DNA of 64,000 bases from Lutibacter sp. Hel_I_33_5. GTDB lineage: Bacteria > Bacteroidota > Bacteroidia > Flavobacteriales > Flavobacteriaceae. The notes under the pieces are model-generated. The model had not been told where the DNA came from. It did no database searches and saw only the letters and a list, made by a program, of their open reading frames with translations. The stretch spans positions 1,837,501-1,901,500 of the forward strand of contig NZ_VISM01000001.1 in the NCBI RefSeq assembly GCF_007827455.1. Reading direction: 5' to 3'. A program made the position numbers and the translations under genes. Of this stretch, positions 18,550 to 27,229 are shown piece after piece; within the stretch, counting starts at the first letter, position 1; each line of letters opens with the position of its first letter.

Positions 18550-18813
18550 ATGTTTAAAAGTTTACTAATTTCTTGTGATGAAGCTACCATGATTTGTGAT
18601 AAAAATCAATATGGTGAAACCAATTTTTTTGACAAGATTAAACTACAACTTCATTTTATTCGTTGTAAAATATGTAGATTGTATACCAAACAGAATATGT
18701 TTTTAACCAAAGCATATAAAGATCATGCACATAGTTGTAGTAAACAGAAGCAATGTATGAGCGAGGAAGACAAAGATAAATTGAAGAAAGAGCTTGAAAA
18801 GCAAACGATATAA
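18550..18813 (+). CDS. Small zinc-finger protein, probable anti-sigma factor
   Basis: The 87-residue protein carries H-x3-C-x2-C (HFIRCKIC, residues about 36-43) as in the ZAS domain of zinc-binding anti-sigma factors, preceded by ISCDEATMICDK, which fits the ZAS N-terminal helix. There is no membrane segment, so it would be a soluble anti-sigma protein. Its position 4 bp behind the ECF sigma gene supports regulation of that sigma factor. The signal is unknown. Confidence 0.7.
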   Translation: MFKSLLISCDEATMICDKNQYGETNFFDKIKLQLHFIRCKICRLYTKQNMFLTKAYKDHAHSCSKQKQCMSEEDKDKLKKELEKQTI

Positions 18814-18865
18814 ACAATATTTTTTCGGTTTTTAGAAAACCGTATTTTGATTTTTTGTTAGATTG

Positions 18866-18900
18866 AACGGAGTTTATTGTAATGATAAACTCCGTTTTTT
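18866..18900 (+). terminator. Rho-independent terminator of the sigma/ZAS operon
   Basis: A perfect 12-bp stem (AACGGAGTTTAT / ATAAACTCCGTT) is followed by TTTT. Confidence 0.9.
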
Positions 18901-18916
18901 GTTACTTTTGAATTGT

Positions 18917-18982
18917 CTTCTCGAGCGCAGTCGAGAGGTTTTATTCTTATAACTAAATTAGGTCTCGACTGCGCTCGACCAG
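18917..18982. repeat. Inverted dispersed-type repeat (TCGAGCGCAGTCGA)
   Basis: Two inverted arms contain TCGAGCGCAGTCGAGA and its complement, separated by about 25 AT-rich bases. Each arm is itself partly palindromic (TCGA at both ends). It ends 6 bp before the ATG of the O-methyltransferase and would form a strong hairpin in its mRNA leader. A related fragment is at 58286-58305. Confidence 0.8.
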
Positions 18983-18988
18983 ACAGAA

Positions 18989-19630
18989 ATGCATTTTTTA
19001 CCAGAAAAAATAGATAGGTACGCTGTAGAACACAGTCAAGAAGAGCCAAAAATTTTACAGGAACTAAGTAAAGAGACTTGGCAAAAAGTGTTAAATCCAA
19101 GAATGCTTAGTGGCGCTTTTCAAGGAAGAGTATTATCGATGATTTCTAAATTAGTTCAGCCTAAAAAAGTGTTAGAAATTGGTACATATACTGGATATTC
19201 CGCCCTATGTTTAGCTGAAGGGATCCCAAAAAACGGAACGATTTACACCATTGATAAAAACGAAGAGTTAGAAACGTTACAACAAAAATATTTCGAAAAG
19301 TCAAAATACACCAGTCAAATAAAACAGTATGTTGGTAATGCCTTGGATATAATTCCAGAATTAGAAACCACCTTCGATTTAGTTTTTATCGATGCCGATA
19401 AAGTAAATTATATCAACTATTTTAACTTAATTATTGATAAAATGAATTCGGGAGGAATTATACTTTCTGACAATGTTTTATGGAGTGGAAAAGTTGTAGA
19501 AGCGTTAGATCCAAAAGATAAAGACACCGCTGTTTTATTGGAATATAATAAACTATTGTCAGAAGATAAAAGACTAGAAACTATTTTGTTACCAATAAGA
19601 GATGGATTAACAATAAGTCGTGTAAAATAA
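18989..19630 (+). CDS. Class I SAM-dependent O-methyltransferase (methyltransferase family 3)
   Basis: The 213-residue protein has the O-methyltransferase family 3 (catechol/caffeoyl-CoA type) signatures: VLEIGTYTGYSALCLAEG at about 62-79, IYTIDKNEE, DLVFIDADKVNYINYF at about 131-146 (metal-binding Asp residues), and GGIILSDNVLWSGKV. The substrate is unknown. The start lies directly behind the inverted repeat at 18917-18982. It ends adjacent to the convergent tatA stop. Confidence 0.93.
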   Translation: MHFLPEKIDRYAVEHSQEEPKILQELSKETWQKVLNPRMLSGAFQGRVLSMISKLVQPKKVLEIGTYTGYSALCLAEGIPKNGTIYTIDKNEELETLQQKYFEKSKYTSQIKQYVGNALDIIPELETTFDLVFIDADKVNYINYFNLIIDKMNSGGIILSDNVLWSGKVVEALDPKDKDTAVLLEYNKLLSEDKRLETILLPIRDGLTISRVK

Positions 19631-19912
19631 CTATAAACTACGTTTTATTGGCCCAGTAAAATCGTCGATATTGTCTTTTACATCTTCAACACTTTTTTTA
19701 ATGTCTTTTGCAAATTCGGTATCGATTCCTTGGTTTTTTGCCGTTTCGTTTATTTCGTTTTTAATATCGTTGGTAGCATCTTTAATTTGACGCATTCCTT
19801 TACCCAGGCCTCTAGCAATTTCTGGAATTCTTTTAGCACCAAATAACATAACCACAATTAATATGATCACAAATATTTCTGGTCCGCTAATAAATAAAAG
19901 GTGCGTTTTCAT
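19631..19912 (-). CDS. tatA: Sec-independent protein translocase subunit TatA/TatE
   Basis: About 93 residues. Short N-terminus, one membrane helix (EIFVIILIVVMLFGAKRIPEIARGLGKGM, about 12-40) with the FGAKRIPE amphipathic turn, then a charged helical tail, as in TatA, which builds the pore for folded twin-arginine substrates. No tatC is in the window. A TATCTTTG -7 box at 19918-19925 lies only 5 bp before the ATG, suggesting a very short or absent leader. Confidence 0.93.
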   Translation of the reverse strand: MKTHLLFISGPEIFVIILIVVMLFGAKRIPEIARGLGKGMRQIKDATNDIKNEINETAKNQGIDTEFAKDIKKSVEDVKDNIDDFTGPIKRSL

Positions 19913-19950
19913 GAGTACAAAGATACATATTGTTGTTATAAATGAGAAGT

Positions 19951-20511
19951 TTATCTGTAATATTCAGTAGAAAGAAAAAACCTTTTATATCCAATAAAAA
20001 ATCTATAAAGTTGAAATAAGATAACTCCAATTAATAAAATTATTAAACTTTGGCTTTCTTTATAATTTATATTTCCGAAAAATAAAATAATAAATGAAAG
20101 AAAAATCCAAAAAAATAAACTCCCTCTATCTAAAATTAATCTTTTAAGTCTATATTTAAAAAGCTCTTTTTTTTTATTTTTTTTGACTAAAACTTCAACA
20201 AATCTTTTAGAAAAACAATAGTCTATAATTCCTAAATTTTCAGGATAAAGATAAACACATGGTACTTTATTTATTGAATAAATATTTTTCTTTTCTCTAT
20301 ACCTTTCTCTTTCTGCCTTACTGTGATTCCATCTGCCATAAAACTCAATATATACGTCATAATCACTTAAATAAAAATCAGCAGATCTAAATGATTTAGT
20401 ATCTTCAGAAAGGTTAACAATTTTCTTTTCAATTTCAAAACGAATATTTTCAGATCTAAGATAGTCAGCTATAAATAATTCTCCTTCAGATTGTTTTTTA
20501 TTGTCTTTCAT
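19951..20511 (-). CDS. Membrane-anchored PD-(D/E)XK/VSR-like nuclease-fold protein
   Basis: 186 residues. The N-terminal half resembles VSR/DUF559-like PD-(D/E)XK folds: a helix with Glu9/Glu11, then RSADFYLSDYDVYIEFYGRW (Asp45 and Glu56 as the likely acidic pair), then KVPCVYLYPENL. The Lys normally two residues after the second acid is Tyr58, so activity is uncertain. The C-terminal half has two hydrophobic segments (about 131-149 and 154-170), an unusual membrane anchor. It lies 6 bp downstream of mutS on the same strand. Confidence 0.55.
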   Translation of the reverse strand: MKDNKKQSEGELFIADYLRSENIRFEIEKKIVNLSEDTKSFRSADFYLSDYDVYIEFYGRWNHSKAERERYREKKNIYSINKVPCVYLYPENLGIIDYCFSKRFVEVLVKKNKKKELFKYRLKRLILDRGSLFFWIFLSFIILFFGNINYKESQSLIILLIGVILFQLYRFFIGYKRFFLSTEYYR

Positions 20512-20517
20512 TAAAGC

Positions 20518-23127
20518 TTATTTCTTAATCAACATTCTTTTAATCTCATTCAATTTCATGAGTGCCTCAATAGGCGTAAGAGTATCAATATTTGTGGCTA
20601 AAATTTCTTCTCTAATATTTTCTAACAAAGGATCATCTAATTGAAAAAAGCTTAATTGCATTTCTTCATGCTGTGCTTGATTTAAAACTTCTTTAACCTC
20701 AGCGTTTTTGTTGTTTTTTTCAAGTTGTTTTAAGATTTTATTAGCTCTATGAATCACCATATTTGGCATTCCAGCTAGTTTTGCTACATGAATTCCGAAA
20801 CTATGATTAGAACCACCAGAAACCAATTTACGTAAGAAAATAATGTTGTCTTTTAGTTCTTTTACAGAAACATTAAAGTTTTTAATGCGTTCAAAAGTTG
20901 CGGTCATTTCATTTAATTCATGATAATGTGTAGCAAATAATGTTTTTGCTTTAGAAGGATGTTCGTGTAAAAACTCTGCAATTGCCCAGGCAATTGAAAT
21001 TCCGTCATACGTTGATGTTCCACGACCAATTTCATCTAACAACACCAAACTTCTGTCAGAAATATTATTTAAAATAGACGCAGTTTCGTTCATTTCTACC
21101 ATAAAGGTAGATTCGCCCATAGAAATATTATCGCTTGCACCAACTCTCGTAAAAATTTTATCTACAATTCCGATTTTTGCATTTTGAGCAGGAACATAAG
21201 AACCCATTTGGGCTAATAAAACAATGAGTGCAGTCTGACGTAAAATAGCAGATTTACCAGACATATTGGGTCCAGTAATCATGATTATTTGTTGCTGATT
21301 TCTATTTAAAACAACATCATTTGCAATATAATCTTCGCCAATTGGTAATTGTTTTTCAATAACTGGATGACGCCCATTTTTAATTTCTAAATCGGTGCTT
21401 TCATCCATCAATGGACGAACATAATTATTGTCAACTGCTAAAACTGAAAAAGACAATAAACAGTCAATTTTTGCAATAATTTGTGCATTTTCTTGTACTT
21501 TTTGTACAAATTGGATGATATATTGCAATAATTTAGAAAAAACTTCTTGTTCTATTTTGCTGATTTTTTCTTCTGCGCCAAGAATTTTTGTTTCGTATTC
21601 TTTTAGTTCTTCAGTAATATAACGTTCCGCATTTACAAGTGTTTGTTTTCTAATCCACTCTTCTGGAACTTTGTCTTTATGTGTATTTCTAACTTCAATA
21701 TAATAGCCAAAGACGTTGTTAAAAGCAATTTTTAAACTGCTAATTCCTGTGCGTTCCGTTTCTCGCGCCAACATTTCATCTAAATACTGTTTTCCGGAAG
21801 AAGAAATTGCACGTAAATCGTCTAATTCTTGATGAACATTATTCGCAATTGCATTTCCTTTATTGATGTTTACTGGCGCATCATCAAATAAAGTTTCAGA
21901 AATTTTAGTGATTAAATCAGCACAATCATGTAATTGATTCCCTAATTCTTTTACCGTTTTGTTTTTACTTTTTACCGCGGATGCTTTTATCGGTAAAATT
22001 GCTTTTAACGAATTTTTTAAGTAAACAATTTCTCTTGGTGAAGCTTTACCTGTAGCCACTTTAGAAATCAATCGCTCAATATCTGAGATCTGTTTTAATT
22101 GATAAGTAACCGTTTCAGAAAATTCATCAGAATCAATAAAAAACTTTACTAGTTCATGACGATTTTTAATGGCTTCAATATTTTTTAACGGAAGCGCCAA
22201 CCATCGTTTTAACAATCTTCCGCCCATAGGCGAAATGGTTTTATCAATTACATTTAAAAGTGTAACTGCATTTACAGAATTAGGATTGTATAACTCTAAG
22301 TTTCTAACCGTAAAACGATCCATCCAAACATAATTATCTTCAGCAATTCTGCTGATCGCTTGAATGTGTTTTAGTTGATTATGTTGTGTTTCAGATAAAT
22401 AATACAACACTGCACCAGCAGAAATAATTCCGTTTTTAAGATCTTGAACTCCAAAACCTTTTAAGTTTTTTACTTCAAAATGATTTTGTAGTGTTTCGTT
22501 TGCGTATTCAGTTTGAAAAACCCAATCTTCTAAATAAAAAGAATAATACCTGTTTTCAAAAATTTCTAAAAACTGTTGTTTATGTTGTTTTTGAACCAAA
22601 ACTTCACTCGGGTTAAAGTTTTGCATCAATTTATCAATGTATTCTGCATTTCCTTGCGCCACTAAAAACTCACCTGTAGAAACATCAAGAAAAGAAATTC
22701 CGAGCTGTTTTTTATCAAAATGAATGGCTGCTAAAAAGTTGTTTGTTTTGCTTTGTAAAACTTCGTCATTTAACGAAACTCCAGGCGTAACCAATTCCGT
22801 AACACCACGTTTTACGATGGTTTTGGTCATTTTCGGATCTTCTAACTGATCGCAAATTGCAACACGCATTCCTGCTTTTACCAACTTTGGTAAATAGGTA
22901 TTTAAAGAATGATGCGGAAAACCAGCCAAGGCAGTTTCTGTTTCACTTCCAGCACCACGTTTTGTTAAGGTAATTCCTAATACACCAGCTGCTTTTTTAG
23001 CATCATCTCCAAAAGTTTCGTAGAAATCTCCTACACGAAAAAGCAACATAGCATCAGGATATTTATTCTTGATTGCATTGTATTGTTTCATTAAAGGAGT
23101 TACCTTTTTTACTTTGGATTTTGCCAA
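20518..23127 (-). CDS. mutS: DNA mismatch repair protein MutS
   Basis: 869 residues. The mismatch-contacting F-x-E motif lies in [13 protein letters not shown] near the N-terminus. The clamp and lever regions follow. The ATPase has Walker A GPNMSGKS, then [15 protein letters not shown] and [10 protein letters not shown]. The length and complete motifs indicate an active MutS1. The PD-(D/E)XK-like gene follows 6 bp downstream in the same direction. Confidence 0.98.
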   Translation of the reverse strand: MAKSKVKKVTPLMKQYNAIKNKYPDAMLLFRVGDFYETFGDDAKKAAGVLGITLTKRGAGSETETALAGFPHHSLNTYLPKLVKAGMRVAICDQLEDPKMTKTIVKRGVTELVTPGVSLNDEVLQSKTNNFLAAIHFDKKQLGISFLDVSTGEFLVAQGNAEYIDKLMQNFNPSEVLVQKQHKQQFLEIFENRYYSFYLEDWVFQTEYANETLQNHFEVKNLKGFGVQDLKNGIISAGAVLYYLSETQHNQLKHIQAISRIAEDNYVWMDRFTVRNLELYNPNSVNAVTLLNVIDKTISPMGGRLLKRWLALPLKNIEAIKNRHELVKFFIDSDEFSETVTYQLKQISDIERLISKVATGKASPREIVYLKNSLKAILPIKASAVKSKNKTVKELGNQLHDCADLITKISETLFDDAPVNINKGNAIANNVHQELDDLRAISSSGKQYLDEMLARETERTGISSLKIAFNNVFGYYIEVRNTHKDKVPEEWIRKQTLVNAERYITEELKEYETKILGAEEKISKIEQEVFSKLLQYIIQFVQKVQENAQIIAKIDCLLSFSVLAVDNNYVRPLMDESTDLEIKNGRHPVIEKQLPIGEDYIANDVVLNRNQQQIIMITGPNMSGKSAILRQTALIVLLAQMGSYVPAQNAKIGIVDKIFTRVGASDNISMGESTFMVEMNETASILNNISDRSLVLLDEIGRGTSTYDGISIAWAIAEFLHEHPSKAKTLFATHYHELNEMTATFERIKNFNVSVKELKDNIIFLRKLVSGGSNHSFGIHVAKLAGMPNMVIHRANKILKQLEKNNKNAEVKEVLNQAQHEEMQLSFFQLDDPLLENIREEILATNIDTLTPIEALMKLNEIKRMLIKK

Positions 23128-23213
23128 GTTTTAGAAATTTAGATTAGTTTTGCGAAGTTACAAAAAGTGTTTAGTTATTGGTTTTTAGTTGTTAGTGAAT
23201 TTATCCACAAAGT

Positions 23214-23744
23214 ATGAGAAAATTAAAGAATAATGAACTTGGTAGAATTAATGTTGAAGAATTTAAATCAGCAAAAAAAACACCATTAATTGTTGTTTTA
23301 GACAATATTAGAAGCTTAAATAATATTGGTTCTGTTTTTAGAACTAGTGATGCTTTTTTGATCGAAAAAATATATTTATGTGGTATTACGGCGACTCCGC
23401 CAAATAAGGACATTCATAAAACTGCTTTAGGCGCAACAGAATCTGTTGATTGGGAATATGTTGAGGATACACTTACTTTAATTCAAAAATTAAAAGATTC
23501 AAAAATTAAAGTTTTGGCTATTGAACAGGCAGAAAATAGTACTAAATTGAATGATTTTACTCCTGTTAAAGATCAAAAATATGCAATTGTAATGGGTAAT
23601 GAAGTAAAAGGTGTTTTGCAAGAAGTTGTAAATAATTCCGACAGATGTATTGAGATTCCACAATTAGGTACAAAACACTCGTTAAACATATCTGTTACTA
23701 CTGGTGTTGTACTTTGGGATTTGTTTCAGAAAATGTTAAAATAG
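23214..23744 (+). CDS. TrmH/SpoU-family RNA 2'-O-methyltransferase
   Basis: The 176-residue protein has the three SPOUT motifs: DNIRSLNNIGSVFRTSDAF (motif 1), KYAIVMGNEVKGV (motif 2) and IPQLGTKHSLNISVTTGVVLWD (motif 3), which form the knotted SAM site. There is no additional RNA-binding domain, so this is the short form, acting on tRNA or rRNA. It is divergent from mutS. Confidence 0.93.
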   Translation: MRKLKNNELGRINVEEFKSAKKTPLIVVLDNIRSLNNIGSVFRTSDAFLIEKIYLCGITATPPNKDIHKTALGATESVDWEYVEDTLTLIQKLKDSKIKVLAIEQAENSTKLNDFTPVKDQKYAIVMGNEVKGVLQEVVNNSDRCIEIPQLGTKHSLNISVTTGVVLWDLFQKMLK

Positions 23745-23815
23745 CACTTGATTTTTCTGTTATTATAAGTTTTATTACTTTTACAATAAATAAAAGAGCT
23801 TCCCCCCACAAATAA

Positions 23816-25798
23816 ATGATAAGAAAAAACACATTACTCCTAATGTTTTGTTGTTTTATTTTGACAGGATATAGTCAACAAAAACTAACAAAACATCAAG
23901 CAAAAGATTCTATTCTTAAGCTATTTGATTATTCTTTAATAGGCGAAGATAGCGTTAGTGTAGAAATCTTAAAGAACGCAAAAAATTTAGCATTAAAGTA
24001 TTCGCTAGATTCTTTAGCTGTAGTAAGCTATTGTTTTCTATCTGATGGTTTGCTTTACAATAAAGATACTATAAGCTTTTTCAATAATTTAAATAATCTT
24101 TTAGCCTATTCTAAAGCAAAAAAGAATAAGTCTGCATTAGCACAATATTATAAAAATAAGGGAGTTTTTTTTAGTCAACTTCATGAACAAGATAGTGCCT
24201 ACTATTACCACCATAAAGCTAAAGAAACTTTTGTAGATGCAAATGATTTTGAAAGAGCATCTATTATGTATATTCCTCTTATTAACATTCAATCTGAGGC
24301 TGGTGATGTTTTAGGCGTAGAAGAAACTGCAGTTGAAGCATTATCTTTTTTGGAAAAAACAAAACATAATGACGCAATTGCTAATGTTTATATGACCCTA
24401 GGTTTGAATACTCAAAAAAACAACTTAGAAAAAGCGTTAAATTATTTTGATAAAGCGCTACTACATAATGAAAAAGTAAGGGATCCGAATTGGAAAACAA
24501 TTAATTTAATACAAACATATATTTATATAAGTTACTCGTATACCTATCATGAAAAATTTAATAAATCTTTAGAATATTCTAAAAAAGGGATAAAAATTGT
24601 AAATGATTCTACTCTTTTAAATGATAAAAATAAATTTTTAGTAACCTTATACCAAAATTTGGGCGTAAGTCAAATAGGTTTAAAAAAGAAGAAAGAAGGT
24701 TTAAAGCATTTAAAATTTGCACTTTCATTATGTACAGAGCGAGAACTACACCAAAAAGCAGAAATATATTATGACTTAGCGTACTATTATTTTAGTGAAG
24801 AGAATAGTTTATTGATGGGATTTGATTATGCAAATAAAGCATTAATAAAATCAAAAAAAATAAAGTTTACCCAAAAAGAATTAGAGATTTATTCTTTGTT
24901 ATCTGAATATTCTACTGGTAAAACTAAAATTAACTATTTAAATCAGGTTGTAAAACTAAAAGACAGTTTATATAAAATTGAGGCTAGTGAAAAGGATAAA
25001 TTTGCACTTGTTAGATTTGAAACTAAAAGAAAAGAGGAAGAAAACAAATTGTTAAAACAGCAAAATTTATCTAACAATATTCAAATACAAAACACACAGC
25101 AAAAAAATAAAATAATATTATTAATTTCTGCCGTAGTTTTATTGTCTGTATTGTTTTTTATAATTTCCTATACGCTAAGACAACGATCACTAACATACAA
25201 AAGAAACTTAGAAAAAGCAGAAGTTAGAGAAGAAGAACGTAAAGAAATATCTAAAATTTTACATGATAAAATTGCAGGAGATCTTAGAGTTATTTATCAA
25301 AAAACATTAAATAATTACATTCCAGAAGTATCAGATTCGCTTTTTAAGGTAAATCAAGAAATTAGAAATATATCACATAAATTAAGTACTATTAATTTTT
25401 ATGATGTCAGCTTTAAAGATCAAATTATTAATTTAGTAAGCGATTATTTTTCACCTGATTTTAAAATTAAAGTTTCTGGTTTAAACGATATCGACTGGTC
25501 TTTAATAAATACTCCAATAAAAAGAACCTTGTATTTAGTAGCTAGAGAATCAATACAGAATAGTAAGAAACATGCGATAGCGTCTGAATTAAATATCGAG
25601 TTTCATACAGACAAGAAAAAGTTAAGCTTAAAAATAAATGATAACGGTAAAGGGTTTGATGTAGATTCACCTAAATACGGTTTAGGCTTAAAAAGTCAAA
25701 AAGAAAGAGTAGAAGAGTTAGATGGTTTGTTTACTTTACGGAGTATTTTAAATAATGGAACGACTACTATTGTTAATTTACCTTTAACTAATATCTAA
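23816..25798 (+). CDS. TPR-containing sensor histidine kinase (HisKA_3/NarL-partner type)
   Basis: 660 residues. A signal peptide (MIRKNTLLLMFCCFILTGYSQ) precedes periplasmic TPR-type helical repeats (about 25-400), a coiled coil, a membrane segment (ILLISAVVLLSVLFFIISYTL, about 435-460), a HisKA_3-type box with ERKEISKILHDKIAGDL (His at about 483), and HATPase (RESIQNSKKH, NDNGKGFDVD, YGLGLKSQKERV). It is the usual Bacteroidota sensor kinase architecture. The response regulator gene follows after 4 bp. Confidence 0.93.
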   Translation: MIRKNTLLLMFCCFILTGYSQQKLTKHQAKDSILKLFDYSLIGEDSVSVEILKNAKNLALKYSLDSLAVVSYCFLSDGLLYNKDTISFFNNLNNLLAYSKAKKNKSALAQYYKNKGVFFSQLHEQDSAYYYHHKAKETFVDANDFERASIMYIPLINIQSEAGDVLGVEETAVEALSFLEKTKHNDAIANVYMTLGLNTQKNNLEKALNYFDKALLHNEKVRDPNWKTINLIQTYIYISYSYTYHEKFNKSLEYSKKGIKIVNDSTLLNDKNKFLVTLYQNLGVSQIGLKKKKEGLKHLKFALSLCTERELHQKAEIYYDLAYYYFSEENSLLMGFDYANKALIKSKKIKFTQKELEIYSLLSEYSTGKTKINYLNQVVKLKDSLYKIEASEKDKFALVRFETKRKEEENKLLKQQNLSNNIQIQNTQQKNKIILLISAVVLLSVLFFIISYTLRQRSLTYKRNLEKAEVREEERKEISKILHDKIAGDLRVIYQKTLNNYIPEVSDSLFKVNQEIRNISHKLSTINFYDVSFKDQIINLVSDYFSPDFKIKVSGLNDIDWSLINTPIKRTLYLVARESIQNSKKHAIASELNIEFHTDKKKLSLKINDNGKGFDVDSPKYGLGLKSQKERVEELDGLFTLRSILNNGTTTIVNLPLTNI

Positions 25799-25802
25799 TA
25801 TT

Positions 25803-26480
25803 TTGAAAAAAAAAATACGTGTTTTATTTTCTGACGATCATGCCGTAATTTTAAAAGGGCTTATAGCCATGGCAGAAGAAATAACTTCTTTTGATTTAGA
25901 AATTATTTCGAAAACCACTTGTGATGGAGCCTATGAAACAATTCTTTTTTCAGAAAAAAAGAATCCTTATGATGTATTTTTTACTGATCTAAGCTATAAT
26001 AATCAACATGGTAGACTCAAGTCTGGAGAAGATTTGATTACAGCAGTAAGAAAAATTGCTCCTAATCTTAAAATAGGAGTTATTACTGGTCATTCAGAAA
26101 CCAATAGAGTGTATAATGTTATAAAAAATCAAAATCCAGATGCTTATATATTAAAAGACGACTGTAATTCAGAAGAGTTGAATTTTGCTATTCAACAAAT
26201 GCTTAACGGTCAGAATTACTATACGCATTTAGTGCATCAAAAAATATTAAAAAGAAGTATTGTTCAAATTTCTATGGATGATATAGCTTTGCAAATACTA
26301 AAAGAATTACCGAAGCACCATAAATTAAGTAATATGGTAGGTCATATTTTAAAAAGTGATGGTAATCCTTTAAAAATTAGATCTATTGAGAATAAATTAT
26401 CTGACTTAAGATTAGATTTAAATGCTCAAAATAATACTGATTTGGTGTTAAAAGCTAAAGAATTAGGGATAATTGATTAG
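25803..26480 (+). CDS. Response regulator with atypical output region
   Basis: 225 residues with a TTG start 4 bp after the kinase stop. The receiver has the acidic pair FSDDHA, the phospho-acceptor Asp in VFFTDLSYN (about 62) and Lys in YILKDD. HisKA_3 kinases usually pair with LuxR-HTH regulators. Here the C-terminal 70 residues (ISMDDIALQILKELPKHHKLSN, then NPLKIRSIENKLSDLRLDL) keep only a weak HTH-like helical pattern. DNA binding is therefore plausible, not proven. The tandem repeat array begins 11 bp downstream. Confidence 0.85.
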   Translation: MKKKIRVLFSDDHAVILKGLIAMAEEITSFDLEIISKTTCDGAYETILFSEKKNPYDVFFTDLSYNNQHGRLKSGEDLITAVRKIAPNLKIGVITGHSETNRVYNVIKNQNPDAYILKDDCNSEELNFAIQQMLNGQNYYTHLVHQKILKRSIVQISMDDIALQILKELPKHHKLSNMVGHILKSDGNPLKIRSIENKLSDLRLDLNAQNNTDLVLKAKELGIID

Positions 26481-26555
26481 AGTTTTGCTGTAAACCACAT
26501 TTATTATTGCGTAATTCTCCAAAACAAAAAAATCATTCGATTTATTTTTGTGCTC

Positions 26556-26644
26556 ATATATTTAATTATATAGTTTTTTGCTATTATTGGAGGATAACTA
26601 GCAAAATTTTTTCTCAAGACTTTTAAAGGTCTTGGGTTTTTTTT
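26556..26644 (+). ncRNA. Putative small RNA, copy 1 of the tandem array
   Basis: The -7 box TATTTTTG (26543-26550) keeps TAnnTTTG although neighbouring bases differ from the other copies. It is followed by a hairpin with stem TTTTGCTA / TAGCAAAA (26576-26583 with 26599-26606) and a terminator built on CAAGAC / GTCTTG with a T-run. The loop contains GGAGG where the others have GGGGG. Transcript ends are estimated, about 89 nt. Confidence 0.55.
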
Positions 26645-26746
26645 GGTCTTTACTTATTTAAAGTAATGATTAAGTTGCAGAAAACCACATTTATTATTGC
26701 GCAAAACCTCAAAACAAAAAAGCCATTCGATTGTATCTTTGTACCA

Positions 26747-26837
26747 GTATATTTAATTATATAGTTTTTTGCTATTATTGGGGGATAGCTAGCAAAATTT
26801 TTTCCCAGGACTTTTAAAGGTCTTGGGGTTTTTTTTT
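26747..26837 (+). ncRNA. Putative small RNA, copy 2 of the tandem array
   Basis: The -7 box is TATCTTTG at 26734-26741. The same 8-bp stem TTTTGCTA / TAGCAAAA carries loop TTATTGGGGGATAGC, and the terminator stem is CCCAGGAC / GTCTTGGG with G-U pairs and a long T-run. Estimated at about 91 nt. Confidence 0.6.
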
Positions 26838-26939
26838 GGTCTTTACTTTTTTAAAGCAACTATTAAGTTGCAGAAAACCACATTTATTATTGCGTAAAAC
26901 CTCAAAACAAACAAGCCATTCGATTGTATCTTTGTACTA

Positions 26940-27031
26940 GTATATTTAATTATATAGTTTTTTGCTATTATTGGGGGATAGCTAGCAAAATTTTTTCCCG
27001 GGGCTTTTTTAAAAGTCTTGGGATTTTTTTT
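26940..27031 (+). ncRNA. Putative small RNA, copy 3 of the tandem array
   Basis: The -7 box is TATCTTTG at 26927-26934. Stem and loop match copy 2. The terminator stem CCCGGGGCTTTT / AAAAGTCTTGGG stays paired through G-U substitutions. Estimated at about 92 nt. Confidence 0.6.
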
Positions 27032-27133
27032 GGTCTTTACTTTTTTAAAGCAATGATTAAGTTGCAGAAAACCACATTTATTATTGCGCAAAACCTCAAA
27101 ACAAACAAGCCATTCGATTGTATCTTTGTACCA

Positions 27134-27224
27134 GTATATTTAATTATATAGTTTTTTGCTATTATTGGGGGATAGCTAGCAAAATTTTTTCCCAAGGCTT
27201 TTTATAAAAGTCTTGGGATTTTTT
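27134..27224 (+). ncRNA. Putative small RNA, copy 4 of the tandem array
   Basis: The -7 box is TATCTTTG at 27121-27128. Stem and loop match copy 2. The terminator stem CCCAAGGCTTTT / AAAAGTCTTGGG is a 12-bp stem with a single G-U. It ends about 5 bp before the end of the convergent mgtE gene. Confidence 0.6.
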
Positions 27225-27229
27225 ATGGA

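Larger units (their letters stand above)
26492..27226 (+). repeat. Four-copy tandem array of an approximately 193-bp unit
   Basis: Unit starts at 26492, 26682, 26875 and 27069 (spacings 190, 193 and 194 bp) begin with AAACCACATTTATTATTGCG. Copies 2-4 are almost identical, while copy 1 is diverged. Each unit has a conserved upstream part, a TAnnTTTG box, a conserved leader (ATTTAATTATATAG), a hairpin and a terminator. This is the only gap over 300 bp without a protein gene in the window. It lies between the response regulator and mgtE. Short frames inside it are not conserved as proteins. Confidence 0.93.

Noticed and set aside
18858..19100. Reverse-strand frame across the inverted repeat at 18917-18982
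   Set aside because: It overlaps a terminator, a repeat and the real O-methyltransferase start.
26843..27151. Short frames on both strands within the tandem array
   Set aside because: They span unit borders, are disrupted in other copies and the conservation follows RNA structure rather than codons.
26492..27226. CRISPR array
   Set aside because: The repeated unit is about 193 bp and nearly identical throughout, with no short repeat and unique spacers and no cas genes.
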